Below, piece by piece: positions 55,553 through 62,630 of a stretch of 64,000 nt of DNA (within the stretch, counting starts at the first letter, position 1; each line of letters starts with the position of its first letter). The stretch is taken from contig NZ_CABVHK010000001.1 in the NCBI RefSeq assembly GCF_902497785.1, positions 62,001 through 126,000 of the forward strand, read 5' to 3'. This DNA comes from Pseudomonas fluorescens. GTDB lineage: Bacteria; Pseudomonadota; Gammaproteobacteria; Pseudomonadales; Pseudomonadaceae. The position numbers and the translations under genes are program-made. The notes beneath the pieces were generated by a model. The model saw only the letters and a program-made list of their open reading frames with translations, was not told the origin of the DNA and searched no databases.

Positions 55553-55785
55553 TTATGAAAGTGGTAGTGATCCAGTGGCGGCGTACGCTGGAAAAGACAT
55601 CATTGATTCGGTCGGTTGATGATCGTAAGTGGAGGACAAAACTGCACTGGGTCGATCACCCAGCAGGTTCCAAGCGCGCTTCTTTTCTTCGGCGTAATCA
55701 TGATACAGGTAGTGACGTCTCACCCGAGATCCGGCCAGTACATGGTTTTGGCACCGATCGATAACATCCAGATCTGACTGCTTGC
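55553..55785 (-). pseudogene. Tyrosine integrase C-terminal fragment
   Basis: Reads VIDRCQNHVLAGSRVRRHYLYHDYAEEKKRAWNLLGDRPS, which resembles the C-terminal end of phage/island integrases: a cluster after the active-site region with SRVRRHYL.HDYA.EK..AW..LG. The catalytic Arg/His/Tyr part is not fully present. It abuts the chrA fragment at about 55780. It may be the remains of an island integrase. Confidence 0.55.
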
Positions 55786-55980
55786 AGGCCCTGGCAGGAA
55801 TTGGCACAGTGCCAACAAGTCTGCATAACTGCGTTCGGACAACCAGCGCCGTCGTGTGACGAACTCGTCACGGAAATAGCCTAAGTGCACGATGGGGCCG
55901 CCGAAGGAGCTCAGTCCAAGGCGCAGAAAGATGAGAAAGACAGACCACGGGCTGTGGTGGTCAGTGTGGGTGTTTGTCAT
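55780..55980 (-). pseudogene. chrA: Chromate transporter ChrA, N-terminal fragment
   Basis: From [69 protein letters not shown], the first CHR domain of ChrA (FGGP..H.GYF, RRWL....YADL.ALCQ.LPGPASSQ). After SSQ the sequence switches to integrase-derived DNA. About 67 of some 400 residues remain; no transport possible. Confidence 0.85.
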
Positions 55981-56064
55981 GCGTTTGCCTTCGTGCATGA
56001 AAGTAGCCGAAGGTTTGCCAGGTACCCGGCCGTCCGAGTGAGGCAAACCTGCTGGGCTGAATAG

Positions 56065-56242
56065 CTGGCGCTCTTGCGCCCAGGAGCAGTGCCAACGACA
56101 CACCGAGCATGACCGTCAAAGAGCCTTCATTGGCCAGATTGACGCCATCAAGGCTTACGCCGGCATTGGCGAGCGCAAATAACGGCATGATTACATAGGC
56201 GACCCAGATGACCGGCGAAGAGCGAACCACGCCGTGGCGCAC
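56065..56242 (-). pseudogene. nhaA: Na+/H+ antiporter NhaA fragment
   Basis: Reads [42 protein letters not shown], a conserved transmembrane stretch in the second half of NhaA. Both sides are cut; downstream runs into the upstream region of the chrA fragment. Non-functional. Confidence 0.8.
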
Positions 56243-56332
56243 TTAGCGGATGGCAGCATTTTTTTCGACAGGGAGAGTTCATAGGCAGCGTAGATAGGGG
56301 GAGCAGGGACGGGCATAAAATTATTAAAATTA

Positions 56333-56354
56333 CATATTTACAAATCTATATATG
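56333..56354. promoter_or_regulatory. AT-rich site before the MDR gene
   Basis: CATATTTA...CTATATATG (56333-56354), an imperfect inverted repeat. It resembles sites before the OYE gene (58104-58131) and the LLM gene (59715-59734). Possible target of the ArsR regulator encoded at 59373. Confidence 0.45.
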
Positions 56355-56495
56355 GCGAATAGCATTTGCATGTCCGTGAAGTAGCCACGCACCGGACACA
56401 CAGACCGAAGCGACGTTGTAACGCGCGGGGCGGCTAACCTGCGCCAGCCAAGGGCTGGCTCGCTGCTCCCATCCCTCAATAGAAGGAGACCCAAA

Positions 56496-57491
56496 ATGAC
56501 CCGTGTTGTCCGTTTTCATCAGATCGGCGGCCCCGAAGTCTTGCAGATCGAAGAGCTCGAAGTTGGCGCTCCGGGCTCCGGCGAGCTGCGCATCCGCGTC
56601 GAGGCGATCGGCCTGAATCGCGCGGAAGCCATGTTCCGCTCGGGTGTGTACCTGGAGCCGACGCATCTGCCGGCCCGGCTCGGCTACGAAGCTTCCGGCA
56701 TCGTCGAGGCGCTGGGCAGCGGCGTTCACGGCTTCGAGGTTGGCGAAGCGGTCAGCGTGATTCCGGCTTTTTCCATGAACAAGTTTGGCGTCTATGCCGA
56801 GCAGGCGATCGTGCCGGCCACGGGGGTTCTGAAGCGGCCGGCGGGCGTCGGCGCGGTGAAGGGGGCGGCGATCTGGATGCAGTATCTGACCGCCTATGGC
56901 GCACTGATCGAGATTGCCCAACTCAAGCGCGGTGATGCGGTGATCATCACGGCGGCTTCGAGCAGCGTCGGCTTGGCCGCGATCCAGATCGCCAACAGCG
57001 TCGGCGCCATTCCGATCGCGACGACCCGGACGCGCGCGAAGGAGGCGGCGCTACGCGAGGCGGGGGCGGCGCATGTGATCGCCACCGAGGAGCAGGACCT
57101 GGTCGCGGAGGTAATGCGGATCACCGACGGCCGCGGCGCGCGCATCGCCTTCGACCCGGTCGCGGGGCCGCAAGTCGAAACACTGGCGCAAGCGATGAGT
57201 CAGCAGGGCCTGCTTTTCATCTATGGCAATCTCAGCGGTCAGGAGACGCCGTTCCCGGCCTTGGTAGCGATGAACAAGGCCCTGAGCGTGCGCGGCTACA
57301 CGCTGTTCGAACTGACCGGTGATCCGCAACGCTTGGCGCCTGCGCAAGCCTTTATCACGCGCGGCCTCGAGGCCGGACAGCTGAAGCCGATCATTGCCAA
57401 GACCTTCCCCTTCGAGCAGATCGTCGAAGCGCACCGTTACATGGAATCGAACCAGCAGTTCGGCAAGATCGTCGTCACGGTATCTCGGTAG
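56496..57491 (+). CDS. Zinc-independent MDR / quinone oxidoreductase-like reductase
   Basis: 331 residues, medium-chain dehydrogenase/reductase. N-terminal GroES-like domain MTRVVRFHQIGGPEVLQIEELEVGAPGSGELRIRVEAIGLNRAEAMFRSGVY; the Rossmann part has GDAVIITAASSSVGLAAIQIANSVGAIPIATTRTRAK (NADPH-type motif). It lacks the catalytic-zinc cysteine cluster. AGGAG lies before the ATG. GC content and codon use are higher than in the preceding graveyard, suggesting separate acquisition. It reduces quinones or enones; substrate unknown. Confidence 0.85.
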   Translation: MTRVVRFHQIGGPEVLQIEELEVGAPGSGELRIRVEAIGLNRAEAMFRSGVYLEPTHLPARLGYEASGIVEALGSGVHGFEVGEAVSVIPAFSMNKFGVYAEQAIVPATGVLKRPAGVGAVKGAAIWMQYLTAYGALIEIAQLKRGDAVIITAASSSVGLAAIQIANSVGAIPIATTRTRAKEAALREAGAAHVIATEEQDLVAEVMRITDGRGARIAFDPVAGPQVETLAQAMSQQGLLFIYGNLSGQETPFPALVAMNKALSVRGYTLFELTGDPQRLAPAQAFITRGLEAGQLKPIIAKTFPFEQIVEAHRYMESNQQFGKIVVTVSR

Positions 57492-57569
57492 AGGCAGTTC
57501 GTGAAAGACCAGGAGAGGGCAGAGTCGCCTTTCCCGCGACTGCGGAAATGACTCGACGCTGCCCCTTCA

Positions 57570-57619
57570 TCCCCGCCACGCTGGAGCTGGGCGGCAAATC
57601 GGCGAATATCGCGTTGGGC
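57570..57619 (+). pseudogene. Aldehyde dehydrogenase scrap
   Basis: The frame reads ATLELGGKSANIALG, the conserved catalytic-Glu region of aldehyde dehydrogenases (TLELGGKSANIV), for about 15 codons only. It ends at GTTGGGC (57613-57619), a match to the integron core consensus GTTRRRY. Nothing further of the gene is present. Confidence 0.6.
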
Positions 57620-57672
57620 TTACTGGAATACGTCACGCATGGTGATGTCGTCGTAACAACAGGAGGTACGTC

Positions 57673-57975
57673 ATGGTCAAAGTAGCGTTGTTCGTTCGTC
57701 TGGAAGCAAAGCCTGGGAAAGAGAAAGAGGTAGAGAACTTTCTCTTGAATGGCCTTCCAATAGTGGAGGAAGAGCCAGCCACTACGGCGTGGTTCGGAAT
57801 CCGCTTGGGGCCGTCCACCTTTGGCATCTTTGACGCCTTCCCGGATGAAGCAGGTCGGCAGGCTCATCTTTCGGGCAAGGTCGCAGCGGCGCTTATGGCA
57901 AAGGCTGCCGAGCTGTTTGCCAAACCGCCGTCAATCGAGAAGGTTGACGTCCTGGCGGCCAAGCTACCCGGCTAA
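57673..57975 (+). CDS. Antibiotic-biosynthesis-monooxygenase-like protein (possible quinol monooxygenase)
   Basis: 100 residues, ABM/dimeric alpha-beta barrel fold: MVKVALFVRLEAKPGKEKEVENFLLNGLPIVEEEPATTAWFGIRLGPSTFGIFDAFPDEAGRQAHLSGKVAAALMAKAAELFAKPPSIEKVDVLAAKLPG. AGGAGG stands nine bases before the ATG. A small stand-alone protein, possibly acting on quinols or reactive aromatic products. A long hairpin (57995-58038) follows its stop, as in an integron gene cassette. Confidence 0.78.
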   Translation: MVKVALFVRLEAKPGKEKEVENFLLNGLPIVEEEPATTAWFGIRLGPSTFGIFDAFPDEAGRQAHLSGKVAAALMAKAAELFAKPPSIEKVDVLAAKLPG

Positions 57976-57979
57976 GCAA

Positions 57980-58050
57980 ACCCAACAAGGCGCTCCAGTC
58001 GCGTCCCTGCCGCTTTGCGGCGGCAGGGACGCGACTGGGCTTGGACGTCC
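57980..58050. repeat. attC-like long hairpin behind the ABM gene
   Basis: A 19-base arm (57995-58013) is repeated exactly inverted at 58020-58038, with a 6-base loop. The left side carries ACCCAAC (57980-57986), a match to the attC R'' consensus RYYYAAC, then AAGGCGCTCCAGTCG. The right side ends GGGCTTGGACGTCC, where a GTTRRRY core is expected but not found. It could be a degraded integron attC, or simply a strong terminator. Confidence 0.5.
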
Positions 58051-58103
58051 ACCGGCCTGTTCTAAACGGAGCGCTCGAGAGGTGCCTGTCCAGGCACTAG
58101 CAT

Positions 58104-58131
58104 CTATTTATCTACAAACGCAAATATATAG
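58104..58131. promoter_or_regulatory. AT-rich site before the OYE gene
   Basis: CTATTTAT (58104-58111) and AAATATATAG (58122-58131), an imperfect inverted repeat 11 bases before the ATG. Similar to sites at 56333 and 59715. Confidence 0.45.
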
Positions 58132-58141
58132 GTAGTTACAC

Positions 58142-59266
58142 ATGAAAGATTCCATTCTTTTCGAAAGCACCACGCTGGGCCCCTACAGCCTGAAAAACCG
58201 CATCGTCCTGCCGCCGCTGACCCGTTCGCGTAGCTCGCAGCCAGGCAACATTCCCAATGACCTGATGGCGACCTACTACCGCCAGCGTACCGGTGCCGGC
58301 TTCATGGTCACCGAGGGCACCCAGATCGAGCCGCGCGGCCAGGGCTACGCCTGGACCCCGGGCATCCACAGTGCCGAACAGATCCTCGGCTGGCGCAAAG
58401 TGACCGATGCGGTACACGCCGAGGGCGGCACCATCTTCGCTCAGCTCTGGCATGTCGGCCGGGTCTCGCACACCTCGTTGCAACCCAATGGCGAAGCCCC
58501 GGTGGCGCCATCGGCGATCCCGGCCGAGGGCGTCAGCGTATTCATCGAGACAGGTCCCGGCACCGGCGCCCTGGCGCCGCCTTCGATGCCACGTGCACTG
58601 ACCACCGCCGAGGTCAAGGAGCTGGTACAGCTCTATGCACAGGCCGCTCGCAACGCCCTCGACGCCGGTTTCGACGGCGTGGAAATCCACTCCGCCAACG
58701 GTTATCTGATCAACCAGTTCATTTCCGCGCACAGCAATCAGCGCGACGACGAGTACGGCAGCTCGTTGCAAAATCGCCTGCGCTTCCTCCGTGAGGTGAC
58801 CCAGGCGGTGGCCGCGGTGGTCGGTAAAGACCGGCTCGGCGTGCGTTTCGCCCCGTTGTTCGCCAGCACCGACGAGGCCCGCGTATATCTCGGCCTGGTC
58901 GAAGAAAACCCACACGAGACCTATGTCGAAGCGGTCAAGGTGCTGGAAGAAGTCGGCATCGCTTACCTGTCGCTGGCCGAGGCGGATTGGGAAAACGCAC
59001 CGGAGCTGCCGGAAAGCTTCCGCAGCGCGGTGCGCGAGGTCTTCAGCGGGCGCATCCTCTATGCCGGCAAATACACCGCCGAGCGAGGCAAGCGTGTGCT
59101 CGAGGCGGGCTGGGGCGATCTGGTCGCCTTCGGCCGTCCGTTCATCGCCAACCCGGACCTGCCCAAGCGGATTGCCAATGGCTGGCCGCTGAACCCGGTC
59201 GATCCGGCCAGCATGTACGGCGGAACCGCTGTCGGCTACACCGACTATCCGACCTATGGCGGATAG
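58142..59266 (+). CDS. Old Yellow Enzyme family ene-reductase (XenB/NemA type)
   Basis: 374 residues, FMN-dependent NAD(P)H reductase of activated alkenes, quinones or nitro compounds. OYE marks are NRIVLPPLTRSRSSQPGNIPNDLMATYYRQRTGAGFMVTEGTQIEPRGQGY, QLWHVGRVSH, the His-Asn pair in GFDGVEIHSANGYLINQFI, and the C-terminal DLVAFGRPFIANPDLPKRI. It lies before an ArsR-type gene and an LLM oxidoreductase, suggesting a redox-stress or electrophile-detoxification cluster. Confidence 0.93.
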   Translation: MKDSILFESTTLGPYSLKNRIVLPPLTRSRSSQPGNIPNDLMATYYRQRTGAGFMVTEGTQIEPRGQGYAWTPGIHSAEQILGWRKVTDAVHAEGGTIFAQLWHVGRVSHTSLQPNGEAPVAPSAIPAEGVSVFIETGPGTGALAPPSMPRALTTAEVKELVQLYAQAARNALDAGFDGVEIHSANGYLINQFISAHSNQRDDEYGSSLQNRLRFLREVTQAVAAVVGKDRLGVRFAPLFASTDEARVYLGLVEENPHETYVEAVKVLEEVGIAYLSLAEADWENAPELPESFRSAVREVFSGRILYAGKYTAERGKRVLEAGWGDLVAFGRPFIANPDLPKRIANGWPLNPVDPASMYGGTAVGYTDYPTYGG

Positions 59267-59278
59267 TCCGCTCGAGGT

Positions 59279-59312
59279 GCCGGCCCCCGAGCGATACGGT
59301 TCGGGGGCCGGC
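59279..59312 (+). terminator. Strong hairpin after the OYE gene
   Basis: A 12-base arm GCCGGCCCCCGA (59279-59290) and its exact inverse TCGGGGGCCGGC (59301-59312), with a 10-base loop. There is no T tract. Confidence 0.65.
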
Positions 59313-59372
59313 GCATTGTCGGTTGAGCGGGCATATCGTAATATAGCAAAAAATAGTTATCGTGCGTGACCT

Positions 59373-59678
59373 ATGAGTATCGACGTAAGCGAAGCGCTGA
59401 AGGCGCTAGACAACCCAACACGCCTGAACATCCTCAGTTGGCTGAAGGATCCGCGTCATCATTTCCCCGAGCAGGAGGTGGATCCTGAGCAGGTCGGTGT
59501 CTGCGTGAGCATCATCCAGGATCGGGTAGGCCTGTCGCAGTCGACCGTCTCGCTGTATCTCGCTGCCTTGCAGCGGGCGCAACTGGTGACCTCACAACGC
59601 ATCGGTCCCTGGACTTATTACAAACGCCATGAGCAGAACATCGCGGCGTTCCAGGTGGCCTTGAAAGCGCTGATTTGA
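59373..59678 (+). CDS. ArsR-family helix-turn-helix regulator
   Basis: 101 residues: MSIDVSEALKALDNPTRLNILSWLKDP, then GVCVSIIQDRVGLSQSTVSLYLAALQRAQLVTSQRIGPWTYYKRHEQNIAAFQVALKALI, a winged-helix ArsR/SmtB fold. The conserved CVS-type cysteine (Cys49) could sense an electrophile or metal. It sits between two redox genes (OYE and LLM) on the same strand. AT-rich sites before its neighbours suggest repression of the cluster; direct evidence is absent. Confidence 0.88.
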   Translation: MSIDVSEALKALDNPTRLNILSWLKDPRHHFPEQEVDPEQVGVCVSIIQDRVGLSQSTVSLYLAALQRAQLVTSQRIGPWTYYKRHEQNIAAFQVALKALI

Positions 59679-59679
59679 T

Positions 59680-59700
59680 GCCTGCTCGCAGGCGTTTTTT
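59680..59700 (+). terminator. Rho-independent terminator after arsR
   Basis: GCCTGC-TC-GCAGGC (59680-59693), then GTTTTTT. Confidence 0.85.
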
Positions 59701-59714
59701 CAGCCCTTCAAAAT

Positions 59715-59734
59715 CTATATTTTGAAATATGTAG
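59715..59734. promoter_or_regulatory. AT-rich palindromic site before the LLM gene
   Basis: CTATATTTTGAAATATGTAG (59715-59734), a near-palindrome ending nine bases before the ATG and overlapping the ribosome site. Similar to the sites at 56333 and 58104; a likely operator of the ArsR-type protein. Confidence 0.5.
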
Positions 59735-59742
59735 GAGAGAAG

Positions 59743-60711
59743 ATGTTAACTCCGAATTCCATTCCCTATCAGCAACAACCTGGCTTTCAGCACACCTACC
59801 GCCAAGGCCGCCTGAGCCTAGGTCTTTTCTTCCCCCTCGAAGCCTTTACCGGCGATACGCCGAGTATGCTCGACCAAGTGAACCTGGCCCAACGCGCCGA
59901 GAAGCTGGGTTTCTCTGCCCTCTGGTTTCGCGACGTGCCGTTACGCGACCCCAGCTTCGGTGATTCGGGCCAGGTCTTCGATCCCTGGGTCTACCTGGGT
60001 TTTATGGCGGCACACACTCGCTCGATTGCGCTGGGCACCGCGTCGGTCATCCTGCCAATCCGCAATCCCCTACACACCGCCAAGGCCGCAACTAGTGTCG
60101 ATCAGCTCAGCGGTGGCCGCCTGTTACTCGGCGTGGCTTCCGGTGACCGTCCAGTAGAGTTTCCGGCATTCGGTGTCGACCCGGAGCAACGCGACAGCCT
60201 GTTCCGCGAATACCTCAAGGTATTTCGCGAGGTTCAGCGCAGCAGTTTCGTGCCTTTGACCTGGTCCGGCGGCACGCTTGAGGGGGCCGATCTGATTCCC
60301 AAGCCGACGACGGCGGAAATTCCTTTCTTCGTCACCGGCCATAGCCGCCAGACGCTGGAGTGGATCGCCCGCTGCAGTCATGGCTGGATCAGCTATCCGC
60401 GTGCACCGAAGACTCAGCAGCTGATTGTCGAGGACTGGCGCAAGGCGGTTCGTGCCGAATGTGGTGAACTGTTCAAACCCTTCACCCAGTCGCTATACAT
60501 CGACCTGACAGATAACCCGCAGACACCACCTCGGCCGATCCACCTGGGCTATCAACTGGGGCGACATCACCTGATCCCGCTGCTGCACAGCTTGCAGGAG
60601 ATCGGCGTTAACCATGTGATCATCAATTTGAAATACGGCCAACGCCCCGCAGGTGAGGTCATTGAGGAACTCGGTCAGTTCGTTCTACCTGACTTCGTCA
60701 TGTCAGCATAA
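59743..60711 (+). CDS. LLM-class flavin oxidoreductase
   Basis: 322 residues from MLTPNSIPYQQQPGFQHTYRQGRLSLGLFFPLEAF, AGGAGAG before the ATG. The luciferase-like TIM barrel is recognisable: QVNLAQRAEKLGFSALWFRDVPLRDPSFGDSGQVFDPWVYLGFMAAHTRSIALGTASVILPIRNPLHTAKAATSVDQLSGGRLLLGVASGDRPVEFPAFGVD. FMN/NADPH-dependent; substrate unknown. Expected to act with the OYE and the regulator. Confidence 0.9.
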   Translation: MLTPNSIPYQQQPGFQHTYRQGRLSLGLFFPLEAFTGDTPSMLDQVNLAQRAEKLGFSALWFRDVPLRDPSFGDSGQVFDPWVYLGFMAAHTRSIALGTASVILPIRNPLHTAKAATSVDQLSGGRLLLGVASGDRPVEFPAFGVDPEQRDSLFREYLKVFREVQRSSFVPLTWSGGTLEGADLIPKPTTAEIPFFVTGHSRQTLEWIARCSHGWISYPRAPKTQQLIVEDWRKAVRAECGELFKPFTQSLYIDLTDNPQTPPRPIHLGYQLGRHHLIPLLHSLQEIGVNHVIINLKYGQRPAGEVIEELGQFVLPDFVMSA

Positions 60712-60755
60712 GCCGGCGTGGTGAGGCATCAAATCATTATCCGTGGGGATTGCTC

Positions 60756-60827
60756 ATGAGTTTCAAGGCAGTATTGCTTAACAAGGACCAGCAGGGGTTC
60801 TCTGCTCGTGTGACTGAGCTTGGTTGA
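60756..60827 (+). pseudogene. acrylyl-CoA reductase (AcuI-type) N-terminal scrap
   Basis: MSFKAVLLNKDQQGFSARVTELG then stop, 23 codons. It matches the N-terminus of AcuI-type MDR enzymes and is cut abruptly by kdgK-derived sequence. Non-functional. Confidence 0.65.
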
Positions 60828-60984
60828 TACCACGGCCGCTGGCGATTCGTTCAACGCGGGTTATCTCGCCAGCAGGCTGGACGGCGGCACTCCACAACAT
60901 GCAGCTGCCGAAGGCCATAGGCTGGCCGGGCGGGTGATTCAGTATCCGGGGGCATTGATTGCAAGGGAGGTGATGCCGGATTGA
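60823..60984 (+). pseudogene. kdgK: 2-keto-3-deoxygluconate kinase (kdgK) C-terminal scrap
   Basis: VDTTAAGDSFNAGYLASRLDGGTPQHAAAEGHRLAGRVIQYPGALIAREVMPD, the PfkB signature (DTTAAGDSF) and C-terminus of a KdgK-type sugar kinase. It is joined directly to the AcuI-type scrap, so a deletion fused the two genes. About 53 of some 310 residues remain. Confidence 0.8.
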
Positions 60985-61331
60985 CAACATGTAGCCGTTT
61001 GACTCCGGCCGGAATGGCTCAGGTAACGTCGCGGTGAAGCTGGTAGGCGATGCTACGCAACGGCACTGATAATCAACCGGATCGGGCAACTGCCCGACCC
61101 ATTCATCCCGAAAGAAGCACCCTCATACCGCGATTGCGAAGCAACCCGAACAATAGTAAACCGGTCGAACCGGCGTCGGCAAAACCCTCGAATGACCAGG
61201 TGCGTAAAGTACGTAATAGCAATTGGGAACCGACGCGCGAATAGCCCATCATGGCTCTGCTGGTGCAGATGTCACTCGTCTATCAGAGGTCGGTGACCAA
61301 CCCTCCGCAGCCCACGTGACCTATCAAAGGG
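60985..61331. other. Gene-free stretch after the kdgK scrap
   Basis: 347 bases. No gene, repeat or RNA recognised; short open frames present here have no family features. Confidence 0.4.
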
Positions 61332-61769
61332 TCAGCGAAGTACCATCAAATAGACACCGCAGGCGAGTGCCATTAGCCCAGCCGGGATGGCCAGCAAGGA
61401 GATCCGGTCGATCAGCTTGGACTGATAAATGACATCGGCGAGGTCGTCTGTCTCTGCGGATGCACGTCGCTTCAGTACGGGCACAAGGCACAGTGCATTG
61501 CCGAGAACAGCGATGCCTCCTGCCACAACTTTTAGGGCATAAATGCCGTCGAAGCGCGCAGGCTCGATGAGCAGCAATCCGGTCACCAGCACCACGCTGA
61601 AGGCGGGCATCTCGAAGAACAGATCGATCTGGCTGTGCAGCCTGGCGACTGTGAAGCCCTGACTCCGACTCTGTGCTCGGGTGCGTTCAAGCAGGTACTC
61701 GACCGCTACGACGCCCAGCCAGAAGGCCACGGCGAAAAGATGTAGTTGAAGCAAAAGGTTAAATCGCAT
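61332..61769 (-). CDS. Small integral membrane protein, function unknown
   Basis: 145 residues with four hydrophobic segments: LLLQLHLFAVAFWLGVVAVEYLL, MPAFSVVLVTGLLLIEPARF, ALKVVAGGIAVLGNALCLVPVL and LLAIPAGLMALACGVYLMVL. It resembles CopD/DUF2269-type small membrane proteins, including a His-Leu-Phe-Ala start, but I cannot assign a family with confidence. It lies 10 bases downstream of the crotonase and is probably co-transcribed. Confidence 0.7.
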   Translation of the reverse strand: MRFNLLLQLHLFAVAFWLGVVAVEYLLERTRAQSRSQGFTVARLHSQIDLFFEMPAFSVVLVTGLLLIEPARFDGIYALKVVAGGIAVLGNALCLVPVLKRRASAETDDLADVIYQSKLIDRISLLAIPAGLMALACGVYLMVLR

Positions 61770-61779
61770 GGTGTTCTCC

Positions 61780-62613
61780 TCAGTCCCTGATCAAACCTGG
61801 CGTCTTAGTTGGTGCATCGGAGCGTCTGTCGGGATGATCGCGCTCAAGAAAGCGACGCAGCCCCTCGCGGGTCTCGGGTTGATGGATGGAACGGTTGAAG
61901 CACTCCGCCTCGATGCGCAAGCCCTCAGCCAGGGGTTGACCATAGCCGCGGATCGCGGCCTCCTTGTCCGCGCACATGGCGGGTTGAGGGAGGGCACAGA
62001 GGAATTTGGCCAGCTCCATCGCACGCTCCAGTGAGCGCCCTTTGGGGACCACTTCATTGGCCAAGCCAATGGAGAGGGCTTCAGAGGCCGAGATGACCTT
62101 GCCTGTCAGGATCAGCTCCATTGCCCTGCCCAACCCCACGATGCGCGGCAGGCGTTGGCTGCCGCCATCGGCCAGGCCAATGTTCCAGCGGCGACAGGTC
62201 ACACCGAAGGAGGCGTGCTCCTCGGCGATGCGCATGTCTGCGAAGCAGGCCCATTCCAGGCCGCCGGCGTAGGCAGCGCCATTCACAGCAGCGATCACGG
62301 GCTTGTAGATGTCCGTCCAACGGCTGGGTCCGAGAATACCCGGGCGCTCGCCGCGGTCGTGCGCAGCAATCTCGTCCGCGGTGGAAGGCACCAGGTCAAA
62401 TCCTGCCTCAAGGTCTCCACCGGTACAGAAAGCTTTGTCGCCGGCACCAGTGATGATCGCAACCAGAGCACTCTGGTCATCCCGGAAACGTGTCCAGGCC
62501 TCCACCAGCTCCAAGTGGGTGGTTGGCCCAATGCAGTTGCGCTTGTCTGGGCGATTGAAACGGATGACCCTGATAGGGCCGTGTGTCTCGTAGTCGATTT
62601 GGGTAAAAGCCAT
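61780..62613 (-). CDS. Enoyl-CoA hydratase/isomerase (crotonase) family protein
   Basis: 277 residues. The crotonase fold is marked by IRVIRFNRPDKRNCIGPTTHLELVEAW, the oxyanion-hole region GDKAFCTGGDLEAGFDL and KPVIAAVNGAAYAGGLEWACFADMRIAEEHASFGVTCRRWNIGLADGGSQRLPRIVG. It acts on a CoA thioester in fatty-acid or side-chain oxidation. It ends a minus-strand operon with the upstream acyl-CoA dehydrogenase (17-base gap). Confidence 0.9.
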   Translation of the reverse strand: MAFTQIDYETHGPIRVIRFNRPDKRNCIGPTTHLELVEAWTRFRDDQSALVAIITGAGDKAFCTGGDLEAGFDLVPSTADEIAAHDRGERPGILGPSRWTDIYKPVIAAVNGAAYAGGLEWACFADMRIAEEHASFGVTCRRWNIGLADGGSQRLPRIVGLGRAMELILTGKVISASEALSIGLANEVVPKGRSLERAMELAKFLCALPQPAMCADKEAAIRGYGQPLAEGLRIEAECFNRSIHQPETREGLRRFLERDHPDRRSDAPTKTPGLIRD

Positions 62614-62630
62614 AGCAGCTAGCCCTCTTG

